A stretch of DNA of 64,000 bases, taken from the NCBI RefSeq assembly GCF_900115475.1, contig NZ_FOWP01000004.1, positions 124,001-188,000 on the forward strand, written 5' to 3'. The notes below the pieces were generated by a model, which saw nothing but the letters and a program-made list of their open reading frames with translations, made no database searches and had not been told where the DNA came from. This stretch comes from Ectopseudomonas composti. Its GTDB lineage: Bacteria > Pseudomonadota > Gammaproteobacteria > Pseudomonadales > Pseudomonadaceae. Both the position numbers and the translations under genes were made by a program. Below are positions 40,501-48,703 of the stretch, piece by piece (within the stretch, counting starts at the first letter, position 1; every line of letters starts with the position of its first letter).

Positions 40501-42764
40501 TGCTGCCGCTGCGCGAAAGTGCTGGGCTGCTGCGTTACGCGCCAGCCGCGCGGGGCTTTGCCGCGTTGTTCTGGAACCGCTGGGGGCAGGATATCGAGGC
40601 CGAGCTGTGGCCGGAGCGTGCGCGCAGCAGCCTGCACCTGCGGCAGATGTTCGGCAGTGAAGGCGGCGTGCAGCGCCTGCAGGAAGAGATCGCAGTAGCC
40701 ATGCAGCGCTTCCTCGCTCAGCACCCGTTGGCGGTGACTGCGGCGCAGCGCCAGGCAGCCGCGGCCTACCTGGTCGAGGAGCTGGCGGCCAAGCCCATCG
40801 AGTTCACCTTCAGCAAGTACGCCCGGCAACTGCTCGACACCCTGCAGCAGCGTATGCAGGCCAGTCATGTCTGGGACGACTACCGCGCTGCCTTGGACAA
40901 CCTGCGCGGCCGGCCGGTGCAGCGCTGGTCGCTGGCGCAGACCTGGCTCGAAGGCCTGTGCGCGCAGGACGCCGCCATGGCCGAGCTGGCCGACTATGTG
41001 CCCGAGGCGATCGCCATCAGTCTGCTGGACGACGACTTCCCGCGCCGCTTCACCGAGGTCGACCTACGTTTCACCGTCAGCGGCCTGCTCGGCGACCATC
41101 CGCGTGTGCAGGACGGCGCCCTGGTGCTGGCCATCGACGATTACTTTGCTCGCCTGCAGCAGCATCTGGACGACTTCGTACCGCAGTTGCAGCGCTACCA
41201 GACGCTGCGCCAGGAGGTCATCAACCGCGAGCGCCAGGCCCTGCGCCTGAGCGAGTTCAAGCCACGGCCGCTGTCGTCCTTCGTGCGTAACAAGCTGATC
41301 AACGACGTGTACCTGGGTTTCATCGGCGATAACCTGGCCAAGCAGATGGGCACCGCCGGCGAGAACAAGCGCACCGACCTGATGGGCCTGTTGATGCTGA
41401 TTTCGCCGCCCGGCTACGGCAAGACCACGCTGATGGAATACGTGGCGCATCGCCTGGGGCTGATCTTCATGAAGATCAACGGCCCGGCGCTCGGCCACGA
41501 GGTGCGTTCCATCGACCCGGCGCAGGCGCCGGACGCTACCTCGCGCCAGGAACTGGAGAAACTTAACCTGGCGCTGGAAATGGGCAACAACGTGATGCTC
41601 TATGTCGATGACATCCAGCACACCCACCCGGAATTTCTGCAGAAATTCATCTCGCTGTGCGACGGCACACGGCGCATCGAAGGCGTGTGGAAGGGCAAGA
41701 CCAAGACCTACGACATGCGTGGCAAGAAGTTCTGCGTGGTGATGAGCGGCAACCCGTACACCGAGTCCGGCGATGTGTTCAAGATCCCCGATATGCTCGC
41801 CAACCGGGCCGACATCTACAACCTCGGTGATACCCTGGGTGGCATGCAGGAAGCCTTCGCGCTGTCCTACATCGAGAACAGCCTGACTTCCAACCCGGTG
41901 CTGGCGCCGCTGGCCACTCGCGACATGGCCGACGTCTACCGTTTCGTCGCCAAGGCCGAGGGCAAGCCGTTCTCGGCCAACGAGCTGAGCCACACCTACA
42001 GCACTGCCGAGATCAACGAGATCAGTTCTACCCTGCAGCGTTTGATGCAGGTGCGTGACGTGGTCGGTCGGGTCAACCAGCAGTACATCGTCAGCGCTGC
42101 GCAGGCCGACAGCTACCGCACCGAGCCGCCGTTCAAGCTGCAGGGCAGCTACCGCAACATGAACAAGATGGCCGAGAAGATCAGCGCGGTGATGAACGAC
42201 GCCGAGCTACTGCAACTGATCGCCGATCACTACCAGGGCGAGTCGCAACTGCTCACTACCGGTGCTGAGGAAAACCTGCTCAAGCTCGCCGAGCTGCGTG
42301 GCAACCAGACGCCCGAACAGGTCGAGCGCTGGGCACAGATCAAGCGTGACTTTATGCGCAACAAGGCCATGGGTGGCAGCGACAGCGATGTCGGTGGCCG
42401 CATGGTTGCGCAGCTCAATGATCTGGTGGAGAGCGTGCGTGGTCTGGGCGCGGGCAAGCCGGCCGTTGAGTCGCCGAGTATTCCTTGGGAGCAACTGCTG
42501 GCCGGGCTGGACAACCTCGGCAAGCTGCGTCCGCAGGTGGAGGTGGTTGCGCCGCCGCAGTCGGGCACGCAAAAATTGCTCGAGAACCTGGCCGATAGCC
42601 TGGAGAACAGCTTCCTGCCGCTGATCAAGGCGATGGACAAGAAGATCGATATCGACTTGCGTACCCACAATCGCATGCTGGAAATCTCCACCCAACTGCG
42701 CGACCTTGGCACGTTGCTTGGGCAGGAGCAGCGCAGTGACGTCTCGGATAACGAGGCGCCGTGA
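37527..42764 (+). CDS. Giant AAA ATPase, DUF3686 / 'DNA repair ATPase' type
   Basis: About 1745 residues. An N-terminal helical part is followed by a long beta-rich region (about 50-440) and extensive coiled coil (about 450-880). Near 1290 comes an AAA module with Walker A PPGYGKTTLMEY, Walker B VMLYVDDIQ (about 1355) and a sensor-like VVMSGNPYTESGD. The annotation 'DNA repair ATPase' used for this family is not backed by evidence I know. The genomic link is to PspA/flotillin membrane stress. ATG 37527 is chosen because AGGAT sits 7 bases upstream; ATG 37518 is the alternative. The stop overlaps the rhomboid gene start. Confidence 0.87.
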   Translation: MSDAHTQDVLDKAVAEGGAYEVLHRRLQEQGQRLRSLTEALNGQRLAEFGSSAMEAIGRVRIRTENNCIARDIVQVGECLLFGYNVFIGLKKETHVADVFSLYRLVENAEGYDAEPVPLNGSFLAQASFVADFNELYTYYKNTRLLQLAIRDGKLLASFQIGERITDIRVFRWSISTDGKDVRYIDNRGERDIALPAPFDFEWQKTTREMVVMGRHPHVNILDTVFIETVGGDLTIKVENNTQDGQGIYREAVVDKTQSLDDAQIEYARLGSLILLKVLPYREEQWRYLVFNSLTRQVERIDAIGLACVQLPEDHGIIFPGGYYLQNGEHKTFEQSMVGMRFKRSVRSPNGEDVQYIFYHPEEGRAALFTYNMINRQLHNPIFGHGYARLEDGRMVIFSAEGSEPTRIHPMQIWQTPFESEDYAARQPARSGFFGRIGNAELVRGVSDLLNLSREIDSREVSVERYTQLCQNTRRLFDVYHWLGDAQCAELAPLLREVAATSELVLDEFEKVESIRQQSSRAMAEAESRQKSLLSGLLVDSWDEVQHFVEALNAITAQRGQLLTIRDYRYIDVARIDAMETELLEAQERVATATSAFLASDAALQPYVQRLSELDGLAQKAETVTQLNEPLVEMQEMAGNLDMLSSLMASLKIDDATQRTRIVESISEVYARLNQAKARAEQRRKGLGSAETVAQFGAQFKLFSQGITNALALAQDPEKCDEQSSRLLVQLEELESQFGDQEQFLSDILGKREELLETFEAHKQSLLDERQRRAQGVLDAAQRILDSLSRRTARLTQMEELNAFFAADPLILKLREMAERLRELKDSVKADDVEARLKAARDQAVRALRDKSELFEEGGNVIKLGPRHRFSVNTQELDLTLMPRGDGLYLHLTGTDFLEPLRDEILEGLRDYWQVSLESESPALYRAEYLAGLVLDAALGGREGLTLDLLKTHLAQPDDLTRLIRDFAAPRYKDAYEKGIHDHDAALILIQLLPLRESAGLLRYAPAARGFAALFWNRWGQDIEAELWPERARSSLHLRQMFGSEGGVQRLQEEIAVAMQRFLAQHPLAVTAAQRQAAAAYLVEELAAKPIEFTFSKYARQLLDTLQQRMQASHVWDDYRAALDNLRGRPVQRWSLAQTWLEGLCAQDAAMAELADYVPEAIAISLLDDDFPRRFTEVDLRFTVSGLLGDHPRVQDGALVLAIDDYFARLQQHLDDFVPQLQRYQTLRQEVINRERQALRLSEFKPRPLSSFVRNKLINDVYLGFIGDNLAKQMGTAGENKRTDLMGLLMLISPPGYGKTTLMEYVAHRLGLIFMKINGPALGHEVRSIDPAQAPDATSRQELEKLNLALEMGNNVMLYVDDIQHTHPEFLQKFISLCDGTRRIEGVWKGKTKTYDMRGKKFCVVMSGNPYTESGDVFKIPDMLANRADIYNLGDTLGGMQEAFALSYIENSLTSNPVLAPLATRDMADVYRFVAKAEGKPFSANELSHTYSTAEINEISSTLQRLMQVRDVVGRVNQQYIVSAAQADSYRTEPPFKLQGSYRNMNKMAEKISAVMNDAELLQLIADHYQGESQLLTTGAEENLLKLAELRGNQTPEQVERWAQIKRDFMRNKAMGGSDSDVGGRMVAQLNDLVESVRGLGAGKPAVESPSIPWEQLLAGLDNLGKLRPQVEVVAPPQSGTQKLLENLADSLENSFLPLIKAMDKKIDIDLRTHNRMLEISTQLRDLGTLLGQEQRSDVSDNEAP

Positions 42765-43309
42765 GACGAGGTTGGTTCGCCGAGCTGCGTCCGCTGCTGG
42801 TGATCAGCGGCGTGATGCTGCTGGTGCAACTGGTCAATGGCGCCCTCGGAGGCGCCTTGAATGTCTGGGGACTGGTGCCTCGGCATATCGAGGCGCTGCC
42901 CGGCATTCTTTTTGCGCCCTGGCTGCATGGCAGCTGGGCGCATCTACTGAGCAACCTCAGTGGCCTGTTGGTACTCGGCAGCCTGGTGCTGCTGCGTTCG
43001 CGCCGCGATTTCTTCTTCGCCAGTGCCTTCATCATCATCGGCAGTGGCGTGCTGGTCTGGCTGTTTGGCCGCACCGGCCTGCATGTCGGCGCCAGTGGCT
43101 GGTTGTTCGGCTTCTGGGGACTGTTGTTGGCAAGGGCCTGGTTCGAGCGCAGCCTGCTTGACCTGTTGCTCGCCGTGCTGGTGTTCTTCCTCTACGGTGG
43201 TTGGTTCTTTGGCCTGCTGCCGCGCGCTGGGGTTTCCTTCGAATACCACCTGGCGGGGGCTTTTTGTGGCGTTTTATATGCCGCGTTGAGCCGCCGCACA
43301 CATCGATAA
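42761..43309 (+). CDS. Rhomboid family intramembrane serine protease
   Basis: 182 residues with about six hydrophobic helices. Rhomboid motifs are complete: HGSWAHLLSN (His56, His61, Asn65), GASG with the catalytic Ser112, and EYHLAG with His163. It should cleave transmembrane segments within the inner membrane. GTG start overlapping the stop of the giant ATPase by 4 bases, so the two are translationally coupled. The PLD-like gene follows after 12 bases. The substrate is unknown. Confidence 0.88.
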   Translation: MRRGWFAELRPLLVISGVMLLVQLVNGALGGALNVWGLVPRHIEALPGILFAPWLHGSWAHLLSNLSGLLVLGSLVLLRSRRDFFFASAFIIIGSGVLVWLFGRTGLHVGASGWLFGFWGLLLARAWFERSLLDLLLAVLVFFLYGGWFFGLLPRAGVSFEYHLAGAFCGVLYAALSRRTHR

Positions 43310-43321
43310 AAGGGACTTTAT

Positions 43322-44011
43322 ATGGATTTCAACCGCCTCGATCAGCAACTGCGTGACAGCCTGGTCGACTTGCGCCTGAGCAATGAGGAGCGTGACGAGC
43401 TGCGCCAGCTGGGCAGTGAATTGAGCAGCGATCAGGTGCGTTTCATGCGCAACCGCGCCTTCGCTCTGGCCCGTGAATTGATGCGTGAGCCGGAGAACGT
43501 CGAGCCGGCGCTGAAGTGGCTGGAACAGGTGATCAAGACCCTCGACAGCGTCGGCAGCGCGCCGCGTGTGGAGCACGCCAGCGCGCACTTCAGTCCGGGC
43601 GAGAGCTGCCGGCGCAAGATCCGCGAGCTGTGCCGCCAGGCACGCAAGAGCGTGGATATCTGCGTCTACACCATCTCCGACGATCAGCTCAGCGAGGAGA
43701 TACTCGCCTGCCATGAGCGCGGCATCGCCGTACGGGTGATCAGCGACAACGAAAAGCAGTTCGATGTCGGTAGTGATATCCAGTGGCTGCGTGACAAAGG
43801 CGTGCCGCTGCGCATCGATGCGGGGCCCTATCACATGCACCACAAATTCGCCCTGTTCGATGGCCGCCTGCTGCTCAACGGCAGTTTCAACTGGACGCGC
43901 AGTGCCAGCACCAGCAACGAGGAAAACCTGCTGGTGATTGACCATCCGCAATTGCTGGCGACTTACAGTCGTGAATTCGAAGCGCTCTGGGCACGTTACG
44001 CAGGCAACTGA
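43322..44011 (+). CDS. Single-HKD phospholipase D/Nuc-type protein
   Basis: 229 residues. N-terminal helical region (about 1-80) of unknown kind, then a PLD fold with one HKD motif: His173, Lys175, Asp180 in HMHHKFALFD, followed by NGSFNWTRSA. One motif per chain means dimerisation is needed, as in the nuclease Nuc and in mitochondrial PLD6. Activity could be on DNA, RNA or phospholipid. AAGGGA before the ATG. Its stop overlaps the helicase start (TGATG). Confidence 0.87.
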   Translation: MDFNRLDQQLRDSLVDLRLSNEERDELRQLGSELSSDQVRFMRNRAFALARELMREPENVEPALKWLEQVIKTLDSVGSAPRVEHASAHFSPGESCRRKIRELCRQARKSVDICVYTISDDQLSEEILACHERGIAVRVISDNEKQFDVGSDIQWLRDKGVPLRIDAGPYHMHHKFALFDGRLLLNGSFNWTRSASTSNEENLLVIDHPQLLATYSREFEALWARYAGN

Positions 44012-46722
44012 TGACCCATCCTCACTCCCACCAGCTCCTCGGCTTCTATCGCAGTTGCTATCTGGCCAACAGTCGCGACCTGGACCTGGATAACCTCGGC
44101 AAGCTACCCGCCAATCGCTGGGCATGGCTCGATGGTCGCGAGGAGCTGGCCAGTGGCGGCGTGCCGCTATTGCCGTTGTCGGCCGAGCTGGGGAGTGCGC
44201 TGGCCGAGGCCCAGGCGCTGTATCAGCGTGAACTGCAACTGGTCTATGGCGTGTTGCCAATCTGCGGTCGTCTGCAGCTGGAAACCGGCGCCTCACAGGC
44301 GATTTGCGGTCCGTTGTTCTACTACGAAGCGAGCCTGCAACCAACGGCGGATGGGCAGAGTCACTTGCTCGCCATCGACCCGCAGCAGGTGCATGGCAAC
44401 TGGCGTCTGTTGCGCCGCCTATTCGATGAAAGCGGCAACGATAGCCTCGATGGCCTGCCACTGCCGTCGGCAATACTGGATGCTGCCTCGCTGGGACAGT
44501 TGCTCGCCTGGGTGGCACGCAATACACAGGTGCGTGAGGTCAGCGAGGCAGCAGGGTTCCCGCAATTGATGGGTGATGAGGCGTTGGCCAAGGCCCAGCG
44601 CCGTCGCAGTTTGTCGCTGCAGGCAGGGGCCTTCGTTGCGCTGGTGCCGCGCGGCAGCGGTAGCCGTGGTATCGCCCATGAGTTGCAGCTGTTGCAGGAG
44701 GCCAAGCGCCTGTCGCCCGCTTTGTTGCAGCTACTGGGAGAGACACCGCCTGTGCGGCAGGCCGGCTCGACCAGCACGCCGCAGCGCCTGCCTGCTCAGC
44801 TCAGTACGGCCCAGTGCCGAGCCTTGGAAAATGCCGCACGTTATCCACTGAGCCAGATTTCCGGTCCACCAGGTACCGGCAAAAGCTACAGCCTGGCGGC
44901 CCTGGCGCTGGATCGCTACCTGCAGGGTGAGAGCGTGCTGCTGGTCAGTCGCAGCGCCCAGGCGGTGCGAGTGATCGCGCACAAGCTGCGCGAGGATTTC
45001 GGTCTGCGTGACGGCGTGCTCGAAGGTGATGGTCAGAGCCTGCGCCAGTCCCTGCGCGAACGTCTGGAGCGGCTGTTGCAAGGCGAGATTTCCGACGTCT
45101 CCGAGCAGTTCGAGGTACGCCAGCGCAGCGAACTCGAAGTGCTGACGCAGGCTGAGCTGCGCCTGTCGACGGACTTTCGCAAGCGCTGCGAGCAGGCCAT
45201 ACGCTGGAGCCGCCTGCTGCTACGCGCCGAGCGCGGCAGCCTGGCCTTCTGGCAACGCTGGCTGCAGGTGCCCTGGGTGCGCAACCGTATCGGCAGCAGC
45301 GTGCGCCCCTGGGCGTTGCTCGACGAGTTGCGTGATTGCCAGCAGCGCCGCCAGCTTCTCAGTCGCGAGCATCTGAACAGCCATCGCAGCCTGGCACTCA
45401 AGCGCCTATTGGTCAGCGACCGTGCGCTGTTCGTGCGTTATAACCAGGCCATCCGTGCGCGCAATTCACAGCGCCAGTTGGCCCTGTTCGAGGACATCGA
45501 CCCGGCGCGCCTGTTGGCCGCCTTCCCGATCTGGGTGGTGACCCTGGACGAATTGCATCGCCTGCTGCCATTGCGCCCTGAGCTGTTCGACGTGATGGTC
45601 ATGGACGAGGCTACCCAGTGCGACATCGCCTCGGCGCTACCGGCCTTTCAGCGCTGCAAGCGCGCGGTGGTGACCGGTGATGCGCGTCAGTTGCGGCACA
45701 TCTCCTTTCTCTCCCGCGTGCGCGAAACGCAGTTGTTGCAACGCGCCGGCCTGCAGACCGAGGAGCGCGAGGCCTGGAGCTACCGTGACAACAGCGTGCT
45801 CGATCTGGTCGGTCTGCAACTGGCCAGCCAAGAGGCGGTGGTGTTTCTCGACGAGCACTTTCGCAGCCGTCCAGCGCTGATCCGCTTCAGCAATGAGCTG
45901 TTCTACGATCAGCGCCTGCGAGTGATGAAGGAGCGCCCGGGCGGTGAGGTCTGCGACAGCCTGCAGTTGCTGCGCATCGAAGGGCAGCGCGGACGCAACG
46001 GTGTCAATGAGGCGGAAGTGGAGCGGGTGCTGGAGTTGGTTGCGGCGCATTTGGCCGAATATCGCGGCAGTCCGCTCAAGCCGAGCATCGGTGTGCTGTC
46101 ACCGTTTCGCGATCAGGTCGAGCGCATCCGTACGCGCATGGGCGAAACGCTGCCGCTGGAGCAACTGCGAGAATTCCGTCTGCTGGTGGATACGCCGTAT
46201 GGCTTTCAGGGCGAAGAACGCGACCTGATGATCCTCAGCTTCGCCATCGACCGCGATTCCAGTCAGGCAGCCAGCTACCTCAATCGTGCCGATCTGTTCA
46301 ATGTCGCCGTCACCCGTGCCCGCGAGCGCCAGTTGTTGCTGTTCAGCGGCGACGAGCGCCAACTGCCCGCCACGCATCTGTTGCGCCGCTACCTGGAATT
46401 CCTGCACAAGCCTGCTGTGAGTGGGCAGGCGGGGGCCGTGGAAGTCGCCCGCCAGAACCTGTGTCAGGCGCTCGAAGGGCAGGGTGTCAGCGTGTGGAGC
46501 CACTATCCAGTGGCCGGACAGATACTGGATCTGTTCTGCCGCCGTGGTGACAAATGCCTGGCTATCGACCTGATCGGCTTTCCGGGGGAGGGCGAGGGCT
46601 TCCTCGAACTGGAACGCTATCTGGTGCTGGCGCGGGCAGGGCTGGAAACCTTGCCGCTGAGTTTTGGCCTCTGGCACGAGGCGCCGGAGCAGGCGCTACA
46701 GGCGGTGCTGGACCGGCTCTGA
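44011..46722 (+). CDS. Superfamily 1 helicase with C-terminal nuclease-like domain
   Basis: 903 residues. An N-terminal region (1-260) of unknown fold precedes Walker A GPPGTGKS at 285-292. Motif II is VMDEATQCD (about 532), motif III TGDARQL, and motifs V/VI DTPYGFQGEERDLMIL and NVAVTRARERQLLLF, typical of the Upf1/DNA2-like group. The last 80 residues (HYPVAGQILDLFCRRGDKCLAIDLIG) resemble the Vsr/DUF559-type endonuclease fold, but the usual Lys is not evident, so this domain may be inactive. Start overlaps the HKD gene stop, implying one functional unit. Confidence 0.87.
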   Translation: MTHPHSHQLLGFYRSCYLANSRDLDLDNLGKLPANRWAWLDGREELASGGVPLLPLSAELGSALAEAQALYQRELQLVYGVLPICGRLQLETGASQAICGPLFYYEASLQPTADGQSHLLAIDPQQVHGNWRLLRRLFDESGNDSLDGLPLPSAILDAASLGQLLAWVARNTQVREVSEAAGFPQLMGDEALAKAQRRRSLSLQAGAFVALVPRGSGSRGIAHELQLLQEAKRLSPALLQLLGETPPVRQAGSTSTPQRLPAQLSTAQCRALENAARYPLSQISGPPGTGKSYSLAALALDRYLQGESVLLVSRSAQAVRVIAHKLREDFGLRDGVLEGDGQSLRQSLRERLERLLQGEISDVSEQFEVRQRSELEVLTQAELRLSTDFRKRCEQAIRWSRLLLRAERGSLAFWQRWLQVPWVRNRIGSSVRPWALLDELRDCQQRRQLLSREHLNSHRSLALKRLLVSDRALFVRYNQAIRARNSQRQLALFEDIDPARLLAAFPIWVVTLDELHRLLPLRPELFDVMVMDEATQCDIASALPAFQRCKRAVVTGDARQLRHISFLSRVRETQLLQRAGLQTEEREAWSYRDNSVLDLVGLQLASQEAVVFLDEHFRSRPALIRFSNELFYDQRLRVMKERPGGEVCDSLQLLRIEGQRGRNGVNEAEVERVLELVAAHLAEYRGSPLKPSIGVLSPFRDQVERIRTRMGETLPLEQLREFRLLVDTPYGFQGEERDLMILSFAIDRDSSQAASYLNRADLFNVAVTRARERQLLLFSGDERQLPATHLLRRYLEFLHKPAVSGQAGAVEVARQNLCQALEGQGVSVWSHYPVAGQILDLFCRRGDKCLAIDLIGFPGEGEGFLELERYLVLARAGLETLPLSFGLWHEAPEQALQAVLDRL

Positions 46723-46729
46723 GAGTTAT

Positions 46730-48460
46730 TCATCCCACTCCCTGGATGTGAATTTGCCCCCAGCTGCGCCAGGACTGGTCGTCGTTCAGACACTCCTGCA
46801 GTTGCGTTTGCAGGCGCTGATAGCGTTGCGCATCCGTCTCCTTCAGCGCCGCGATGGAGTGGTGCAGGTGCTGCAGGTTGGAGGTGCCACAGCTGCCGAT
46901 CAGCGTGTGCAGGTCGATGCAGGCGAGCGCCTCTTCCAGCAGACCGGCATCGAGATAAGCCGTCATCAGCGGCTGCTTCATGTCGTCATCGACAAGCTCG
47001 CGGGTCAACATGTCCCTGGCTTGCTCGAGCTCGCCCATGTCGATCAGAGCCTGCATGATTTCGTTGTAGTGATACCGCGCGTCTTCTGGCGCGATATCCT
47101 CGTCTGTCTCCAGTTGCTGGCGCAGCTGCAGCAGTAGATCCCTGGCCGCCGTGGGTTGACCCAGCTTATCCAGTAGCTGGCTGTAGAGGATGCGTTCGCT
47201 CAGGCTGTCCTCGGGGTCGAGTTCGGCGTGCAGCCGTTCGGCCTCTTCGAGGAAATTGCGCAACGACCAGGTGTCGCGCTGAGCAGGCGCGCGACTGGCT
47301 TGCTCACGTAGCAGGTGCTGCAGATGATCAAGGCGCATGCCTGGCCATGAGGCCTTGCCTTGTTCGCCGGCGTGTAGGCGCTCGGCCTGGCGCCGCAGGC
47401 TGGTCGCCCATGACGCGTTGCTCTGCGCGTGCTCCTCGGCCAGGCTCAATACCAGCCAGTGCTGGACCGAGGCATCCAGGCGCTGCATTTCTCGATCCAG
47501 TAGTTGCTGGGCCTGGGTGATGTCGCCACGTCGTGCATGCCAGCTGACATGGCACTGCAGCAGTTGCGACGTCAGACCGTCCTTCTGCGTTGCAAGCAGG
47601 CGCTGCAAGAGCTCGGGACGCTGGGCCTTGATGAAATGCTCGAAGAGCTGCGGCGCATCGATCAGGTAGGTTTTCGAGATGTCTGTCGCAGCAAGCAGTT
47701 CCAATGCCTCGTCATAGCGTCCGTGGGCCGCCAGCAGCTCCACGATGCTGTATCCGGGCAGATCGCTGCGCTGGGCAAGTTGCAGCAGGTGTGGATAGCG
47801 TTGCAGGTCGGCCAGTGTTTGCAGCAGTGGGCGCCAGCTGAAATCGGGTTCGTTATTGCTGTCGAGCTGTGTCTCGACCCTGGCCAGTACTTCATCGGCC
47901 TGCTCTGGCTGGTCACACGCCTGTCGCAGGCGAGCGAGATCCAGCAGTTGCCCTTCACTGATCTGCAGATTCAGGTCCAGGGCATCCAGTGCTTTGCGAG
48001 CCTCTTGCGTTTTACCCTCGGCCAATAGCAGCGTGCTGTGCGTCAGCGGTGACTTGGAAGCGGTAACGTCGAAACGTTTCTGCAGCTGGAGAGCCTTGTC
48101 GGTATCGCCTCTGTTCACCAACTCCTGCAGCATCGTCTGCAGGGCCTGCTCACGGTAAGCGGAGTCAAGTTTCCAGAGCAGCTCAAGCGCCTCTTCTTCG
48201 CGATCCAGCAGCATCAATCTTGAGCAGAGTGAGACGTGGGCGAGTTGCCAGGCGTCGCCCCAAAGCTGTGCGGCCAGCTGCAGGGCGAGGTCGGGGGCGC
48301 TGCCTTGCAGCACGAATATGCGGTTGAGTTGAGTGGCCTCGGTGGGGGTGAGGCGAGCTGTGCCGCCCTGCAGCTCGAGTTTGGGTTCTTCAGGCGCATG
48401 GGACACGTGAAGAACGAACAGAATAACGACGACAGCGATGACTCCAACGAACAGCTCCAC
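46730..48460 (-). CDS. Membrane-anchored helical-repeat (TPR-like) protein
   Basis: 576 residues. One N-terminal membrane helix (VGVIAVVVILFVLHV) is followed by about 540 residues of helical hairpins (for example EEALELLWKLDSAYREQALQTML and QEARKALDALDLNL), suggesting TPR-like scaffolding. Orientation of the tail is not certain. GTG start with AAGGA placed 8 bases upstream. It converges on the helicase gene with a 7-base gap. No enzymatic motif and no family name that I can give. Confidence 0.75.
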   Translation of the reverse strand: MELFVGVIAVVVILFVLHVSHAPEEPKLELQGGTARLTPTEATQLNRIFVLQGSAPDLALQLAAQLWGDAWQLAHVSLCSRLMLLDREEEALELLWKLDSAYREQALQTMLQELVNRGDTDKALQLQKRFDVTASKSPLTHSTLLLAEGKTQEARKALDALDLNLQISEGQLLDLARLRQACDQPEQADEVLARVETQLDSNNEPDFSWRPLLQTLADLQRYPHLLQLAQRSDLPGYSIVELLAAHGRYDEALELLAATDISKTYLIDAPQLFEHFIKAQRPELLQRLLATQKDGLTSQLLQCHVSWHARRGDITQAQQLLDREMQRLDASVQHWLVLSLAEEHAQSNASWATSLRRQAERLHAGEQGKASWPGMRLDHLQHLLREQASRAPAQRDTWSLRNFLEEAERLHAELDPEDSLSERILYSQLLDKLGQPTAARDLLLQLRQQLETDEDIAPEDARYHYNEIMQALIDMGELEQARDMLTRELVDDDMKQPLMTAYLDAGLLEEALACIDLHTLIGSCGTSNLQHLHHSIAALKETDAQRYQRLQTQLQECLNDDQSWRSWGQIHIQGVG

Positions 48461-48703
48461 GACGACTTCCTTATCAGCTAACGATCCCCGGCCGGCCTGT
48501 TGCTCATGCTAGGCCGAGGCGTTTTATACGGATTGTCAGGCCGGCTTACAACCGCATTGCACAGCATTTGCCAACCGGTTTGAGGGTGAGGCGCATGTTC
48601 CCGGCAGCGGGGAGCGTGGCAAGCTAATCTCGCGGGATGGCTTGACGAACGAAACGAGGGTGGCCTAGGTCTTCTGATAGACCATCAATGTGCCGGGGGG
48701 CTC

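Noticed and set aside
37101-40868. Long open frame antisense to the giant ATPase gene (about 1255 codons)
   Set aside because: Same codon-bias shadow effect. It crosses the TerB-like gene and the gap before the ATPase, and no protein features are seen.
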